From the NCBI GenBank assembly GCA_035472475.1, contig DATIPA010000068.1, forward strand, positions 22,304 through 86,303: a stretch of 64,000 bases of DNA. The letters are read 5' to 3'. The notes below the pieces were generated by a model that saw only the letters and a list, made by a program, of their open reading frames with translations, was not told the DNA's origin and ran no database searches. Origin of the DNA: JAFAXD01 sp035472475. Its GTDB lineage: Bacteria; Pseudomonadota; Alphaproteobacteria; Rhizobiales; Xanthobacteraceae. The stretch's first letter is position 1. The number at the start of each line of letters is the position of its first letter. Position numbers and translations under genes: made by a program. Below, one piece after another: positions 7,818-15,857 of the stretch.

Positions 7818-9224
7818 ATGTCTGACATGCGTACCCTCTACGACAAGATCTGGGACGACCATCTGGTCGACGAAGCGGCCGACGGAACCTGCCTGCTCTA
7901 CATCGACCGTCATCTCGTGCATGAGGTGACGAGCCCGCAGGCCTTCGAGGGCCTGCGCGTGTCGGGCCGCAAGGTGCGCTCACCGGAAAAGACGCTGGCG
8001 GTCGTCGATCACAACGTGCCGACGACCGATCGCAAACTGCCCAATCCGGATCCTGAAAGCGCCGAGCAGATCAGGACCTTGGCAAAGAACGCCAAGGATT
8101 TCGGCATCGAATATTTCGATGAGTTCGACCGCCGCCAGGGCATCGTGCACATTATCGGTCCCGAGCAGGGCTTTACGCTGCCAGGCACCACAATCGTGTG
8201 CGGCGACAGCCACACGGCAACGCATGGCGCGTTCGGCGCGCTCGCCTATGGGATCGGCACCTCGGAGGTCGAGCACGTGCTCGCCACCCAGACGCTGATC
8301 CAGAAGAAATCCAAAAACATGCTGGTCGAAGTCGACGGCCGGCTGCCGCCCGGCGTCACCGCCAAGGACATCATCCTGGCGGTCATCGGCGAGATCGGGA
8401 CCGCGGGCGGGACCGGTTACGCGATCGAATACGCGGGTGAAGCCGTGCGGGCGCTCTCGATGGAAGGGCGCATGACCATGTGCAACATGTCGATCGAGGG
8501 CGGCGCCCGCGCCGGCATGGTGGCGCCGGACGAGAAGACCTACGCCTATCTGAAGGACCGGCCGAAATCGCCCAAGGGCGCCGGCTGGGACGCGGCGATG
8601 CGCTACTGGGAGACGCTGCGCTCGGATTCCGGCGCAGTGTTCGATGCGGTGGTGAAACTCGACGCCGCCAAGCTGCCGCCGCTGGTCACCTGGGGCACGA
8701 GCCCCGAGCAGGTCACGTCGATCACCGGTCACGTGCCGGTGCCGTCCGAGATTGCCGACGAGCACAAGCGCAAGGCGGCCGAGATCGCGCTCGCCTACAT
8801 GGGATTGGCGGGCGGCGAGAAGATCACCGAGATCGGGCTCAACCGGGTGTTCATCGGTTCGTGCACCAACGGACGCATCGAAGATCTCCGCGAGGTCGCA
8901 AAGGTCGTCAGCGGCAAGGCCGTCAACCCGAACGTGAGCGCCATGATCGTGCCGGGCTCTGGTTTGGTGAAGGAGCAAGCCGAAGCCGAGGGCCTCGACA
9001 AAATATTCGTCAAGGCCGGTTTTGAGTGGCGCGAGCCGGGCTGCTCGATGTGCCTCGCCATGAACCCGGACAAGCTCGAGCCGGGCGAGCGTTGCGCCTC
9101 GACCTCGAACCGCAACTTCGAAGGCCGTCAGGGCTACAAGGGCCGCACCCACCTTGTGTCGCCCGCGATGGCAGCTGCCGCTGCCATCGCGGGACACTTC
9201 GTCGATATTCGCGAGTGGCGCTGA
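7818..9224 (+). CDS. leuC: 3-isopropylmalate dehydratase large subunit
   Basis: LeuC with LeuD isomerises 2- and 3-isopropylmalate in leucine synthesis, using a [4Fe-4S] cluster. Cluster ligands are seen in GSCTNGRIEDLR and in GCSMCLAMN; TIVCGDSHTATHGAFGALA is the aconitase-family signature. The product has 468 residues. The ATG at 7818 (MSDMRTLYDKIWDD) is taken as the start although there is no good Shine-Dalgarno; the ATG at 7827 is an alternative. leuD lies about 1.7 kb downstream with four small genes between. Confidence 0.96.
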   Translation: MSDMRTLYDKIWDDHLVDEAADGTCLLYIDRHLVHEVTSPQAFEGLRVSGRKVRSPEKTLAVVDHNVPTTDRKLPNPDPESAEQIRTLAKNAKDFGIEYFDEFDRRQGIVHIIGPEQGFTLPGTTIVCGDSHTATHGAFGALAYGIGTSEVEHVLATQTLIQKKSKNMLVEVDGRLPPGVTAKDIILAVIGEIGTAGGTGYAIEYAGEAVRALSMEGRMTMCNMSIEGGARAGMVAPDEKTYAYLKDRPKSPKGAGWDAAMRYWETLRSDSGAVFDAVVKLDAAKLPPLVTWGTSPEQVTSITGHVPVPSEIADEHKRKAAEIALAYMGLAGGEKITEIGLNRVFIGSCTNGRIEDLREVAKVVSGKAVNPNVSAMIVPGSGLVKEQAEAEGLDKIFVKAGFEWREPGCSMCLAMNPDKLEPGERCASTSNRNFEGRQGYKGRTHLVSPAMAAAAAIAGHFVDIREWR

Positions 9225-9243
9225 TCCTCAGCGCCTGTCACTT

Positions 9244-9306
9244 AGAGCATGATCCCGAAAAGTGGACACCGGTTTTCGGATAAAATCATGCTCCAACATA
9301 AGCTCT
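9244..9306. repeat. Dispersed palindromic repeat, copy 1 (GAGCATGAT family)
   Basis: Arms GAGCATGAT (9245-9253) and ATCATGCTC (9285-9293) enclose a second inner inverted repeat, CCGAAAA/TTTTCGG. Further copies lie at 33708-33762 and 40692-40750. I recall similar elements scattered through Hyphomicrobiales genomes. This copy lies between the convergent ends of leuC and the small gene at 9305 and could act as a bidirectional terminator. Confidence 0.8.
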
Positions 9307-9541
9307 AGTAACGCCCATACGCGTACCGGTGCCAGTGGCGGTGACGCCAGCCGTAGTGATGGCCGCGATACCAACCATAGTGACGACCACGCCACCAAAC
9401 CTGCGTCACGCCCTGATCCGGCATCGCATGCTCGATATTGATGTTGGCTGAGCCCGCTCGCGAGAGCGGCGTTGCCTGCGCGTTCGCACCAAACAGGACC
9501 GCAAGACAAGCGGCCGCGCCAAGCATCACAAGTTTGCGCAT
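9305..9541 (-). CDS. Small secreted His/Trp/Tyr/Arg-rich protein
   Basis: A 78-residue protein with a clear signal peptide (MRKLVMLGAAACLAVLFGAN, cleavage after AQA) and a mature part ending in a run of aromatic and basic residues (WWRGRHYGWYRGHHYGWRHR). Short secreted proteins with GHHxGW tails are common in Bradyrhizobium relatives and have no known role; metal or envelope binding is only a guess. GGAGGAG stands 4 bases before the ATG at 9541, a strong reason for this start. Convergent with leuC. Confidence 0.7.
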   Translation of the reverse strand: MRKLVMLGAAACLAVLFGANAQATPLSRAGSANINIEHAMPDQGVTQVWWRGRHYGWYRGHHYGWRHRHWHRYAYGRY

Positions 9542-9657
9542 GTTCTCCTCCGGAAAGCGTTTCTTGTTAAGGCAAAACGTTTCCGTGCAGGGGAGGGTTC
9601 CGGCGCACGCGCTGTGATTAATCGCACTCGCGCGGGGAATCGATACAACGAATACGA

Positions 9658-9930
9658 CTAATACGAGTAATAGCGCTTCGCCCATCGACAGCGCGAGCGC
9701 GGCACGACGGTTGGGCCGGTCAGGCGCGGCTCGACCACTAAGGCGTCGACGCAATCGCGATAGTACTGCACGCGCAGCCGCGGCGTGATTTCAACGCGCG
9801 GCAGCGGACGTGGAGGTGGTGGCAGATAGACGGCGCCGGGCGCCGGTACATAGCCTTGCGCGAATGCCGACGTCGCTGCGGACGCGATCGCCCAGGCCGC
9901 AGTCGCCACGATGAGTATCAGTCTTCGCAT
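9658..9930 (-). CDS. Small secreted proline-rich protein of unknown function
   Basis: A 90-residue protein with a signal peptide (MRRLILIVATAAWAIASAAT, then SAFAQ) followed by a proline-rich linker (VYLPPPPRPLPRVE) and a short C-terminal part with two cysteines (YYRDCVDALVVEP and RSRCRW) that could form a disulfide. GAAGGGGG lies upstream of the ATG at 9930. I do not recognise a named family. It is 116 bases upstream of the small protein at 9305 on the same strand, so the two may be cotranscribed. Confidence 0.65.
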   Translation of the reverse strand: MRRLILIVATAAWAIASAATSAFAQGYVPAPGAVYLPPPPRPLPRVEITPRLRVQYYRDCVDALVVEPRLTGPTVVPRSRCRWAKRYYSY

Positions 9931-10090
9931 CGCAAGGGCCCCCTTCGTGCAGCAACGCTCGCGCATTGTTGCATCAGCGTCAACTCGGTGTCGACTTGGG
10001 CTTGTCACGTTTATCGCACGTTCCGCGCTGAACCGATATCCAGCGTCGGCCCAAAATGCTCCGCTCGCAAAAATACGCTAAAACGCCTGC

Positions 10091-10519
10091 ATGCCGCAGA
10101 CTCCACGACCCGCTCTGTCGGTTTGGCGCGCAGTGCAGGCGCCGTCGCTGGCGGAATTCGAACTCCTCGCCTCGGAGGTCTTCCGCGGGCTGCCTGAGAA
10201 GTTTCGCGCGCTATGCGCGGACCTGGTGATCCGTGTCGAGGATTTTCCGACGAATGAAGTGTTGGACCAGATGGGGATCGAAAGTCCCTTCGATCTGATG
10301 GGACTGTTTCACGGCATTGGGCTGCCGTTTCGATCGGAAAGCGCTTCCGGCGTCATGCCCAACATGATCTGGCTCTACCGCCGACCAATTCTGGATTACT
10401 GGGCCGAGCACGAAGAATCACTGGGCGCCGTGGTCGCACACGTCCTGGTGCACGAGATCGGGCATCACTTTGGTTTGTCGGATGCCGATATTGCAGAGAT
10501 CGAGGCGGGGGCCGACTGA
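10091..10519 (+). CDS. Zincin-like metallopeptidase family protein
   Basis: A 142-residue cytoplasmic protein with the zinc-protease motif HEIGHH (H121, E122, H125) near its C-terminus and a preceding segment PNMIWLYRRPILDYW typical of the minimal metallopeptidase family (Zincin_1, PF06262). Substrates are not known for the family. The 3' end overlaps that of the convergent membrane-protein gene by about 55 bases. Confidence 0.85.
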   Translation: MPQTPRPALSVWRAVQAPSLAEFELLASEVFRGLPEKFRALCADLVIRVEDFPTNEVLDQMGIESPFDLMGLFHGIGLPFRSESASGVMPNMIWLYRRPILDYWAEHEESLGAVVAHVLVHEIGHHFGLSDADIAEIEAGAD

Positions 10520-10773
10520 AGCTTGACCGGGGTGGGCCTCGCCTCCAACCGGCGCAGGCGTTCGTCGATGTCGGCCAAGCGGGCGCTAAACCGCATGCCC
10601 GTGTAGATGCCGACGTAGATGAGCGGCAGCAGGCCGACCCCAAGCGCCATTGCTTCCGGCCAATCGCCATACTTGGTTCCGATGAAGGGGACGGCCGAGA
10701 GGCCGAAGCCGCTAAGCGTCAGACATACGCCGATGATCGGCCAGTCCGATTTCTGCCAAACCGAATCGCTCAT
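10465..10773 (-). CDS. Small two-helix membrane protein
   Basis: A 102-residue hypothetical with two predicted membrane segments (about residues 14-31, IIGVCLTLSGFGLSAVPF, and 43-60, MALGVGLLPLIYVGIYTG), then a short coiled region (ARLADIDERLRRLEAR). I chose the ATG at 10773 because GGGGTGG precedes it. Its last 18 codons overlap the zincin gene on the other strand. No function can be assigned. Confidence 0.55.
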   Translation of the reverse strand: MSDSVWQKSDWPIIGVCLTLSGFGLSAVPFIGTKYGDWPEAMALGVGLLPLIYVGIYTGMRFSARLADIDERLRRLEARPTPVKLQSAPASISAISASDKPK

Positions 10774-10907
10774 TGCCACCCCATCGTGACCCAGGTTCGC
10801 CCCGGCGCCATTCAGGCGTATTTCGGCCCAAAGTCAACCCACGGCCTCGAATAGCGAGCTTGACCGCCACGCGCCAAACCGGCATGTCCTGCCCATTGGA
10901 GAAGCCC

Positions 10908-11513
10908 ATGGACAAGTTTACGACGCTTGAAGGGGTCGCCGCGCCGCTCGACCAGATCAATGTCGATACCGACATGATCATTCCCAAGCAGTATCTAAAG
11001 ACCATCAAGCGCACCGGCCTTGGTAAAGGGCTGTTTTCGGAAAAGCGCTATCGGGACGATGGCAGCGAGAACCCGGATTTCGTGCTCAACAAGCCGGCCT
11101 ACCGCAAGGCCAAGATCCTGGTTGCCGGCGACAACTTCGGCTGCGGATCGTCGCGCGAGCACGCGCCCTGGGCGTTGCTCGATTTCGGCATCCGCTGCGT
11201 GATCTCAACCTCGTTTGGCGACATTTTCTATAACAACTGCTTCAAGAACGGCATTCTGCCGATCAAGGTCTCGCGCGAGGATCTCGACAAGCTGTTTGAC
11301 GACGCCGAGCGCGGTGCCAACGCCACGCTGACCATCGATCTCGCGAAGCAGGAAATCCGCGGTCCCGACGGCGGCATGGTGACGTTCGAGATCGACCCGC
11401 ATCGCAAACATTGCCTGCTCAACGGCCTCGACGATATCGGGCTGACGCTCGAGAAGAACAGCAAGATCGACAGTTTCGAGAGCAAGGCGCACGCGGCGCG
11501 GCCGTGGGCTTGA
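10908..11513 (+). CDS. leuD: 3-isopropylmalate dehydratase small subunit
   Basis: The swivelling-domain partner of LeuC. Diagnostic stretches are NVDTDMIIPKQYLKTI, GDNFGCGSSREHAPWALLDF and SFGDIFYNNCFKNGILP. The 201-residue product starts at the ATG at 10908, preceded by TTGGAGAA; the open frame extends further upstream but that part resembles no LeuD. It ends 9 bases from the stop of the convergent solute-binding protein gene. Confidence 0.97.
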   Translation: MDKFTTLEGVAAPLDQINVDTDMIIPKQYLKTIKRTGLGKGLFSEKRYRDDGSENPDFVLNKPAYRKAKILVAGDNFGCGSSREHAPWALLDFGIRCVISTSFGDIFYNNCFKNGILPIKVSREDLDKLFDDAERGANATLTIDLAKQEIRGPDGGMVTFEIDPHRKHCLLNGLDDIGLTLEKNSKIDSFESKAHAARPWA

Positions 11514-11522
11514 ACCCAGGCC

Positions 11523-12323
11523 TCACGGTCCTTCAGCCTTTCCGTAGCCATAGCCGACCGGCGCGACGTCGATGCCGGGGATGCGGCTTTTCTCGATTGC
11601 CTGCGCCAGCAAGCCTGATGCGCGCACGTTATCGATGAACGCATTGATCGCAGCGAGCACGTCGGCCTTTCCCTTCGGCACGATGATCGTCTGCGGCACG
11701 TCGAAGATGTTGTCCGGTAGTAGTCGGTATCCCGGCAGCTCGGTCATCAAATTGGTCAGGCGCTGACGGTTGGCGCCAAACGCATCGATCTCGCCAGCCG
11801 CGAATTTGCGCTTGGCGTCGGCCGACGTGTTGTCGGTCTCGACCAACCTCGCCTGTTTGAAGGTTCTGGCCAGAAACAGCGTGATTGAATCACCGCGGCC
11901 GCCGCCGATGCGGTGTCCCGGCTGATCGATGTCGCCGACGGACCGAATCGGCGAGTTCTCCGGCACCAGGAAGCTCTGTCGCACCAACATATAGGTCTGC
12001 GAGAAATCGACCGTGCCGGTGCGCGAGGGCGCGTAGGCAACAAACCCGATATCGGCGTCGCCCTTGCTGACCGCGTCGATCACAGTCTGCGGACTAGCCG
12101 ACGGAATGAGCGTTACCGGTACGCCGATGCGGCGGCCGAGTTCGCGCGCCAAATCTGCGGAGGCGCCGCGGATTTCACCGCTGGCCGGATCGTGTACCGC
12201 CTGGGCCGGATTGCTCGCGAGATAGACAGCACGCAGCGTGCCGGTCGGCGCGGTATCGCTGGCGAGCGCCGACGCGCTGGTCGCGATCAAAAGCGCAAGC
12301 CCCGCAACAGGTCCCAATCGCAC
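11523..12323 (-). CDS. Family 3 periplasmic solute-binding protein
   Basis: A 266-residue protein of the amino-acid/polar-solute binding family (SBP_bac_3). It has a signal peptide (RLGPVAGLALLIATSASALA), then GTLRAVYL, the region REIRGASADLARELGRR-like around ASADLARELG, and a closing lobe with FGANRQRL. The GTG at 12323 is preferred because CGGGAG lies 6 bases upstream; a TTG at 12347 would give a longer N-terminus. No permease or ATPase genes are next to it, so it is an orphan binding protein or works with a distant transporter. The CoA-lyase gene is upstream on the same strand, 35 bases away. Confidence 0.8.
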   Translation of the reverse strand: MRLGPVAGLALLIATSASALASDTAPTGTLRAVYLASNPAQAVHDPASGEIRGASADLARELGRRIGVPVTLIPSASPQTVIDAVSKGDADIGFVAYAPSRTGTVDFSQTYMLVRQSFLVPENSPIRSVGDIDQPGHRIGGGRGDSITLFLARTFKQARLVETDNTSADAKRKFAAGEIDAFGANRQRLTNLMTELPGYRLLPDNIFDVPQTIIVPKGKADVLAAINAFIDNVRASGLLAQAIEKSRIPGIDVAPVGYGYGKAEGP

Positions 12324-12358
12324 GGCGCACTCCCGACGTCCGCTCAATTCAGCAGCAA

Positions 12359-13237
12359 TTATACGCGCGCCCCGATCGCATCCGCCACCGCGACCGTGCG
12401 CTGCGCCATCTCGGCGTGCAGCAACTCCACCATGCGGCCGCCGACCTGCACGACGCCCTTGCCCTTGTTCTCCGGCAGCGCGAACGCCGCGATGATCGCG
12501 CGCGCCTGGGTGACTTCGTCGGGTGTCGGCGAAAATGCCGCATTGCAGGGTTCGATCTGATTGGGATGGATCAACGTCTTGCCGTCAAAGCCGAGATCGC
12601 GCGCCTCGGCGCATTCGCGCGCAAAACCATCCGCATCTCCGAGATTGTTGTAGACGCCGTCCAGGATATCGATTCCGTAGGTGCGCGCGGCGAGCACGCA
12701 GGTCGAAAGCCAGCCCAACATCGGCGTGCGGCCCGGCACGATGCGCGCTCGCGTCTCTTTGGCGAGATCATTGGTGCCCATCACAATGCCCCCGAGCCGA
12801 TCCTCCGAATCGCGCGCCTGCGCGGCGAGAGCCACGGCGTTGAAGATCGCCAACGGCGTCTCGATCATGGCCCAGATGCGAATGCGCTTATCTGCTCGCA
12901 TGTCGAGCAGCCGCTGGCCGATCAGGTCGAGTTGCTGCGGGGTTGCGATCTTCGGCACCAGGATCGCGTCCGGCGCTGCGTGCACGGCGGCTTCCATGTC
13001 CTCGGAGAACCAGGGCGTGTCGAGGCCGTTGACGCGAATGAAAAGCTCGCGCTCGCCGAAACCGCCGGCCTTGACGGCCTGCGTGACCTGCGTGCGCGCC
13101 GTTTCCTTGGCGTCGGGAGCGACCGCATCCTCGAGATCGAGGATGAGACCATCGGCGGGCAGCGTCTTGGCCTTCTCGAGCGCGCGGAGGTTCGATCCGG
13201 GCATGTACAGCACGCTGCGGCGCGGACGGATGGTCAT
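12359..13237 (-). CDS. HpcH/HpaI (CitE/Mcl)-type CoA ester lyase
   Basis: A 292-residue TIM-barrel lyase that cleaves or forms 3-hydroxyacyl-CoA thioesters. The start RPRRSVLYMPGSNLRALEKA and GLILDLEDAVAPDAK (metal-binding Glu/Asp) are characteristic. Candidate activities are L-malyl-CoA/beta-methylmalyl-CoA lyase, citramalyl-CoA lyase or a stand-alone CitE-like lyase; the length is nearer to CitE-like proteins than to classical Mcl1. A mesaconyl-CoA hydratase gene lies 8 kb away, which fits C4/C5 dicarboxyl-CoA chemistry. AGGGG precedes the ATG. The 298-base upstream region is shared with the divergent carbonic anhydrase gene. Confidence 0.83.
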   Translation of the reverse strand: MTIRPRRSVLYMPGSNLRALEKAKTLPADGLILDLEDAVAPDAKETARTQVTQAVKAGGFGERELFIRVNGLDTPWFSEDMEAAVHAAPDAILVPKIATPQQLDLIGQRLLDMRADKRIRIWAMIETPLAIFNAVALAAQARDSEDRLGGIVMGTNDLAKETRARIVPGRTPMLGWLSTCVLAARTYGIDILDGVYNNLGDADGFARECAEARDLGFDGKTLIHPNQIEPCNAAFSPTPDEVTQARAIIAAFALPENKGKGVVQVGGRMVELLHAEMAQRTVAVADAIGARV

Positions 13238-13316
13238 GGCACACCCCCTGGCGCATGAGCCGGCGACGTGTGAGCGGTGTTGCCGACAAGCTCATGTGTC
13301 GCATTTTAGTATATTG

Positions 13317-13363
13317 GCGTGCGATCGAACGCAAAACCGGCGCCAAATTTGCTGATCGCACGC
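13317..13363. promoter_or_regulatory. 10-bp inverted repeat in the CoA lyase / carbonic anhydrase divergent region
   Basis: Perfect arms GCGTGCGATC (13317-13326) and GATCGCACGC (13354-13363) are separated by 27 bases, about 80 bases upstream of the CoA lyase start. A TATACT hexamer on the minus strand (13308-13313) lies beside it and could be the lyase -10. The arrangement suggests a regulator site or a stem-loop. The rest of the 298-base gap shows nothing clear. Confidence 0.4.
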
Positions 13364-13535
13364 AAGTTCCAGGCCTCAGCCTAAACCGCGTGCATGACGT
13401 GTGCCAGCCGCGCGTGTTCCATGTCGCGCTGTAGCACAAGCGTTGATGTCGGCGGATAGTATCCGGCCTTGTCTGCTGGCCCGTCCCCAGGCACACGGTT
13501 TGCATGCGCGGACAACGTCTTCAGAAGGAGCCAAC

Positions 13536-14189
13536 ATGCCGCTACCGGAGGACTTGGTCGAAGGCTACCGGGCGTTTCGCAGAGGGCGCCTGCGCCGCGA
13601 GCAGGCGCGCTATCGCGAGCTCGCCGACCATGGCCAGGCGCCCGACACCATGGTGATTGGCTGCTGCGATTCGCGCGTATCGCCGGAGGTGATTTTCGAT
13701 TGTGGGCCGGGCGAACTGTTCGTGGTGCGCAACGTTGCCAACCTGGTACCGCCGTACGCGCCCGGCGAGTCGTTTCAGGGCGTCTCGTCGGCGCTCGAAT
13801 ATGCTGTGCAAGTCCTGAAGGTGAAGCACATCCTGGTACTCGGCCACGGGCGCTGCGGCGGCATCCGGGCGTTCGCGGAGCACAGCGCTCCGCTGTCGCC
13901 GGGCGATTTCATCGGCAAGTGGATGTCGCTCATTGCGCCGGCCGCCAAGGCGATCGAACCGCACAAGGACAGCGCTGGCAGTTATCTGATGCAGTTGGAA
14001 CAGGCGTCACTCGCCACCACGCTCAACAACCTGATGACGTTCCCGTTCGTGCGCGATCAGGTCGAGCAGGGCCGGCTCACCCTGCATGCCGCGCATTTCG
14101 ATGTGTCGTCGGGTGAACTGGCGGTGAGGAACCCTGCGACCGGCCGCTTCGACACGCTGACAAGAAGCGCCGTCCTGGCCCCCGAATAG
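13536..14189 (+). CDS. Beta-class carbonic anhydrase
   Basis: Interconverts CO2 and bicarbonate with a zinc ion. Zinc ligands are C43 (in GCCDSRVSP), H104 and C107 (in LGHGRCGG), with the D45-R47 dyad present. The length of 217 residues is normal and there is no signal peptide, so it is cytoplasmic. AGAAGGAG lies 6 bases before the ATG at 13536, which settles the start. It is monocistronic and divergent from the CoA lyase. Confidence 0.95.
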   Translation: MPLPEDLVEGYRAFRRGRLRREQARYRELADHGQAPDTMVIGCCDSRVSPEVIFDCGPGELFVVRNVANLVPPYAPGESFQGVSSALEYAVQVLKVKHILVLGHGRCGGIRAFAEHSAPLSPGDFIGKWMSLIAPAAKAIEPHKDSAGSYLMQLEQASLATTLNNLMTFPFVRDQVEQGRLTLHAAHFDVSSGELAVRNPATGRFDTLTRSAVLAPE

Positions 14190-14220
14190 GTGGCCAAGCC
14201 GCAGCGGCTCGGTCGAACGA

Positions 14221-15255
14221 TTAAGCGGCCCGGCGCTTGGCTTCGATAAGCTTGCGGTTGACCAGGCACTCGGCGATTTGGATGGCGTTGAGCGCGGCGC
14301 CCTTGCGCAGGTTGTCGGACACGCACCAGAGCACGAGCCCGTTATCGACTGTTGGGTCGGTCCGGATACGGCTGATATAGGTCGCGTCCTCGCCGGCGGC
14401 CTCGTGCGGCGTGACGTAGCCACCGGGCTCGCGCTTGTCGATCACGATGCAGCCCGGCGCGCTGCGCAGGATATCCTGCGCCTCCTCGGCGGTGATCGGC
14501 TGCTCGAATTCGATATTCACTGCCTCGGAATGGCCGATGAACACCGGCACCCGCACGCAGGTCGCCACTACCTTGATCTTGGGGTCGAGGATCTTCTTGG
14601 TTTCGACCACCATCTTCCATTCTTCCTTGGTGAAGCCGTCCTCCATGAACGCGTCGATATGCGGGATCACGTTGAAGGCGATGCGCTTTGGAAACTTCGC
14701 AGGCACGATGTCGCCGACTGTGAACACGGCCTTGGTCTGCGAAAACAGCTCGTCCATCGCGTCCTTGCCGGCACCCGAGACCGATTGATAGGTCGCGATC
14801 ACGACGCGTTTGATCTTGGCCTTGTCGTGCAGCGGCTTGAGCGCGACCACGAGCTGTGCGGTCGAGCAATTCGGATTGGCGATGATACCCTTGCGACGAA
14901 AGCCCACGACCGCGTCAGCGTTGACTTCGGGGACGATCAGCGGAACGTCCGCGTCATAGCGCCAGCAGGACGAATTATCGATCACCACCGCGCCGGCGGC
15001 GGCAATCTTGGGCGACCATTCCTTGGAGACGGCCGAGCCCGCCGACATCAGGCAGATGTCGACGTCGGAAAAGTCGTAGTGATCGAGCGCCCGGACCTTG
15101 AGCTCACGATCCCCATAGGAGACCTCCTGGCCGAGGCTGCGGCGCGACGCCAGCGGAACCACCTCATCAGCCGGAAACGCGCGCTCGGCCAGAATGTCGA
15201 GCATTTCACGCCCGACATTGCCGGTGGCACCCACGACCGCGACCTTGTAACCCAT
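14221..15255 (-). CDS. asd: Aspartate-semialdehyde dehydrogenase
   Basis: Reduces aspartyl phosphate to aspartate semialdehyde, the branch compound for lysine/DAP, threonine and methionine. The NADP motif is GATGNVGREM (residues 9-18) and the catalytic cysteine is C130 in NPNCSTAQLV. Length of 344 residues is usual. It lies with leuC, leuD and leuB in the same 10 kb, a common clustering in this order, but is not cotranscribed with them. Confidence 0.97.
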   Translation of the reverse strand: MGYKVAVVGATGNVGREMLDILAERAFPADEVVPLASRRSLGQEVSYGDRELKVRALDHYDFSDVDICLMSAGSAVSKEWSPKIAAAGAVVIDNSSCWRYDADVPLIVPEVNADAVVGFRRKGIIANPNCSTAQLVVALKPLHDKAKIKRVVIATYQSVSGAGKDAMDELFSQTKAVFTVGDIVPAKFPKRIAFNVIPHIDAFMEDGFTKEEWKMVVETKKILDPKIKVVATCVRVPVFIGHSEAVNIEFEQPITAEEAQDILRSAPGCIVIDKREPGGYVTPHEAAGEDATYISRIRTDPTVDNGLVLWCVSDNLRKGAALNAIQIAECLVNRKLIEAKRRAA

Positions 15256-15509
15256 CAGTTGTCTCCGAACGAACGCGACTGCTTTGCTATCTGCATTCGC
15301 CGATCTGTGACACGTAACCTCTTATAGGGTTAATGTCGGCGCGCGCCGCATGTAAGCCGGAAATCGCGCCAATTCAACGTCAATTTGATTGTGGCTATTC
15401 CGCAACAACTGGCGGCGAACTCGACGGTCTGAGGTCCGTTTGCGTACGTTTGCTTGTACCGCCTCGTCGAACACATTACACTACGCGAATATTCATGGGA
15501 TCAGGCAAC

Positions 15510-15854
15510 ATGCGCCTCAAGTTCGTTGCAGGGCTTGCGGTCCTCGCCGCTGCGTCCGCCGCCCTTGCGCTTCCGGCGCAGGCCCAGTCGCGCCGCGCAC
15601 CCGCGGGCGCGACCGAGACCATTACGATCATCGACGAAACCGGCAAGACCCGCACCAAGGTGACTGTGCGGCCGCGCTCGTGGCTCGATCCCGGGCCGGA
15701 GGAAATTCCGGGCAGCAACAAATCGCTCGATTACGCGATGCCGCCGAACTACTCGGTGTTCTACGACCGCAACAACTACAACGGCACGTGGTCGCGAAAT
15801 CCGCTTCCCGGACCGTTCGACGTGCCCGGCGGCGGTTGGAATTCGGGCTTCTGA
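15510..15854 (+). CDS. Small secreted protein of unknown function
   Basis: A 114-residue protein with a signal peptide (MRLKFVAGLAVLAAASAALA, cleavage near PAQAQ), a basic linker, a strand ETITIIDETGKTRTKVTV, and a C-terminal part rich in Asn, Tyr, Pro and Gly. I recognise no named family. The ATG at 15510 gives the best signal peptide; an ATG at 15495 is possible. Its stop is 3 bases from that of leuB, so the two genes are tightly convergent. The 254 bases upstream, shared with asd, show no further gene. Confidence 0.65.
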   Translation: MRLKFVAGLAVLAAASAALALPAQAQSRRAPAGATETITIIDETGKTRTKVTVRPRSWLDPGPEEIPGSNKSLDYAMPPNYSVFYDRNNYNGTWSRNPLPGPFDVPGGGWNSGF

Positions 15855-15857
15855 AGC

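Noticed and set aside
7980..9197. Long open frame antisense to leuC (about 405 codons)
   Set aside because: leuC is certain; the opposite frame is a GC-bias artefact.
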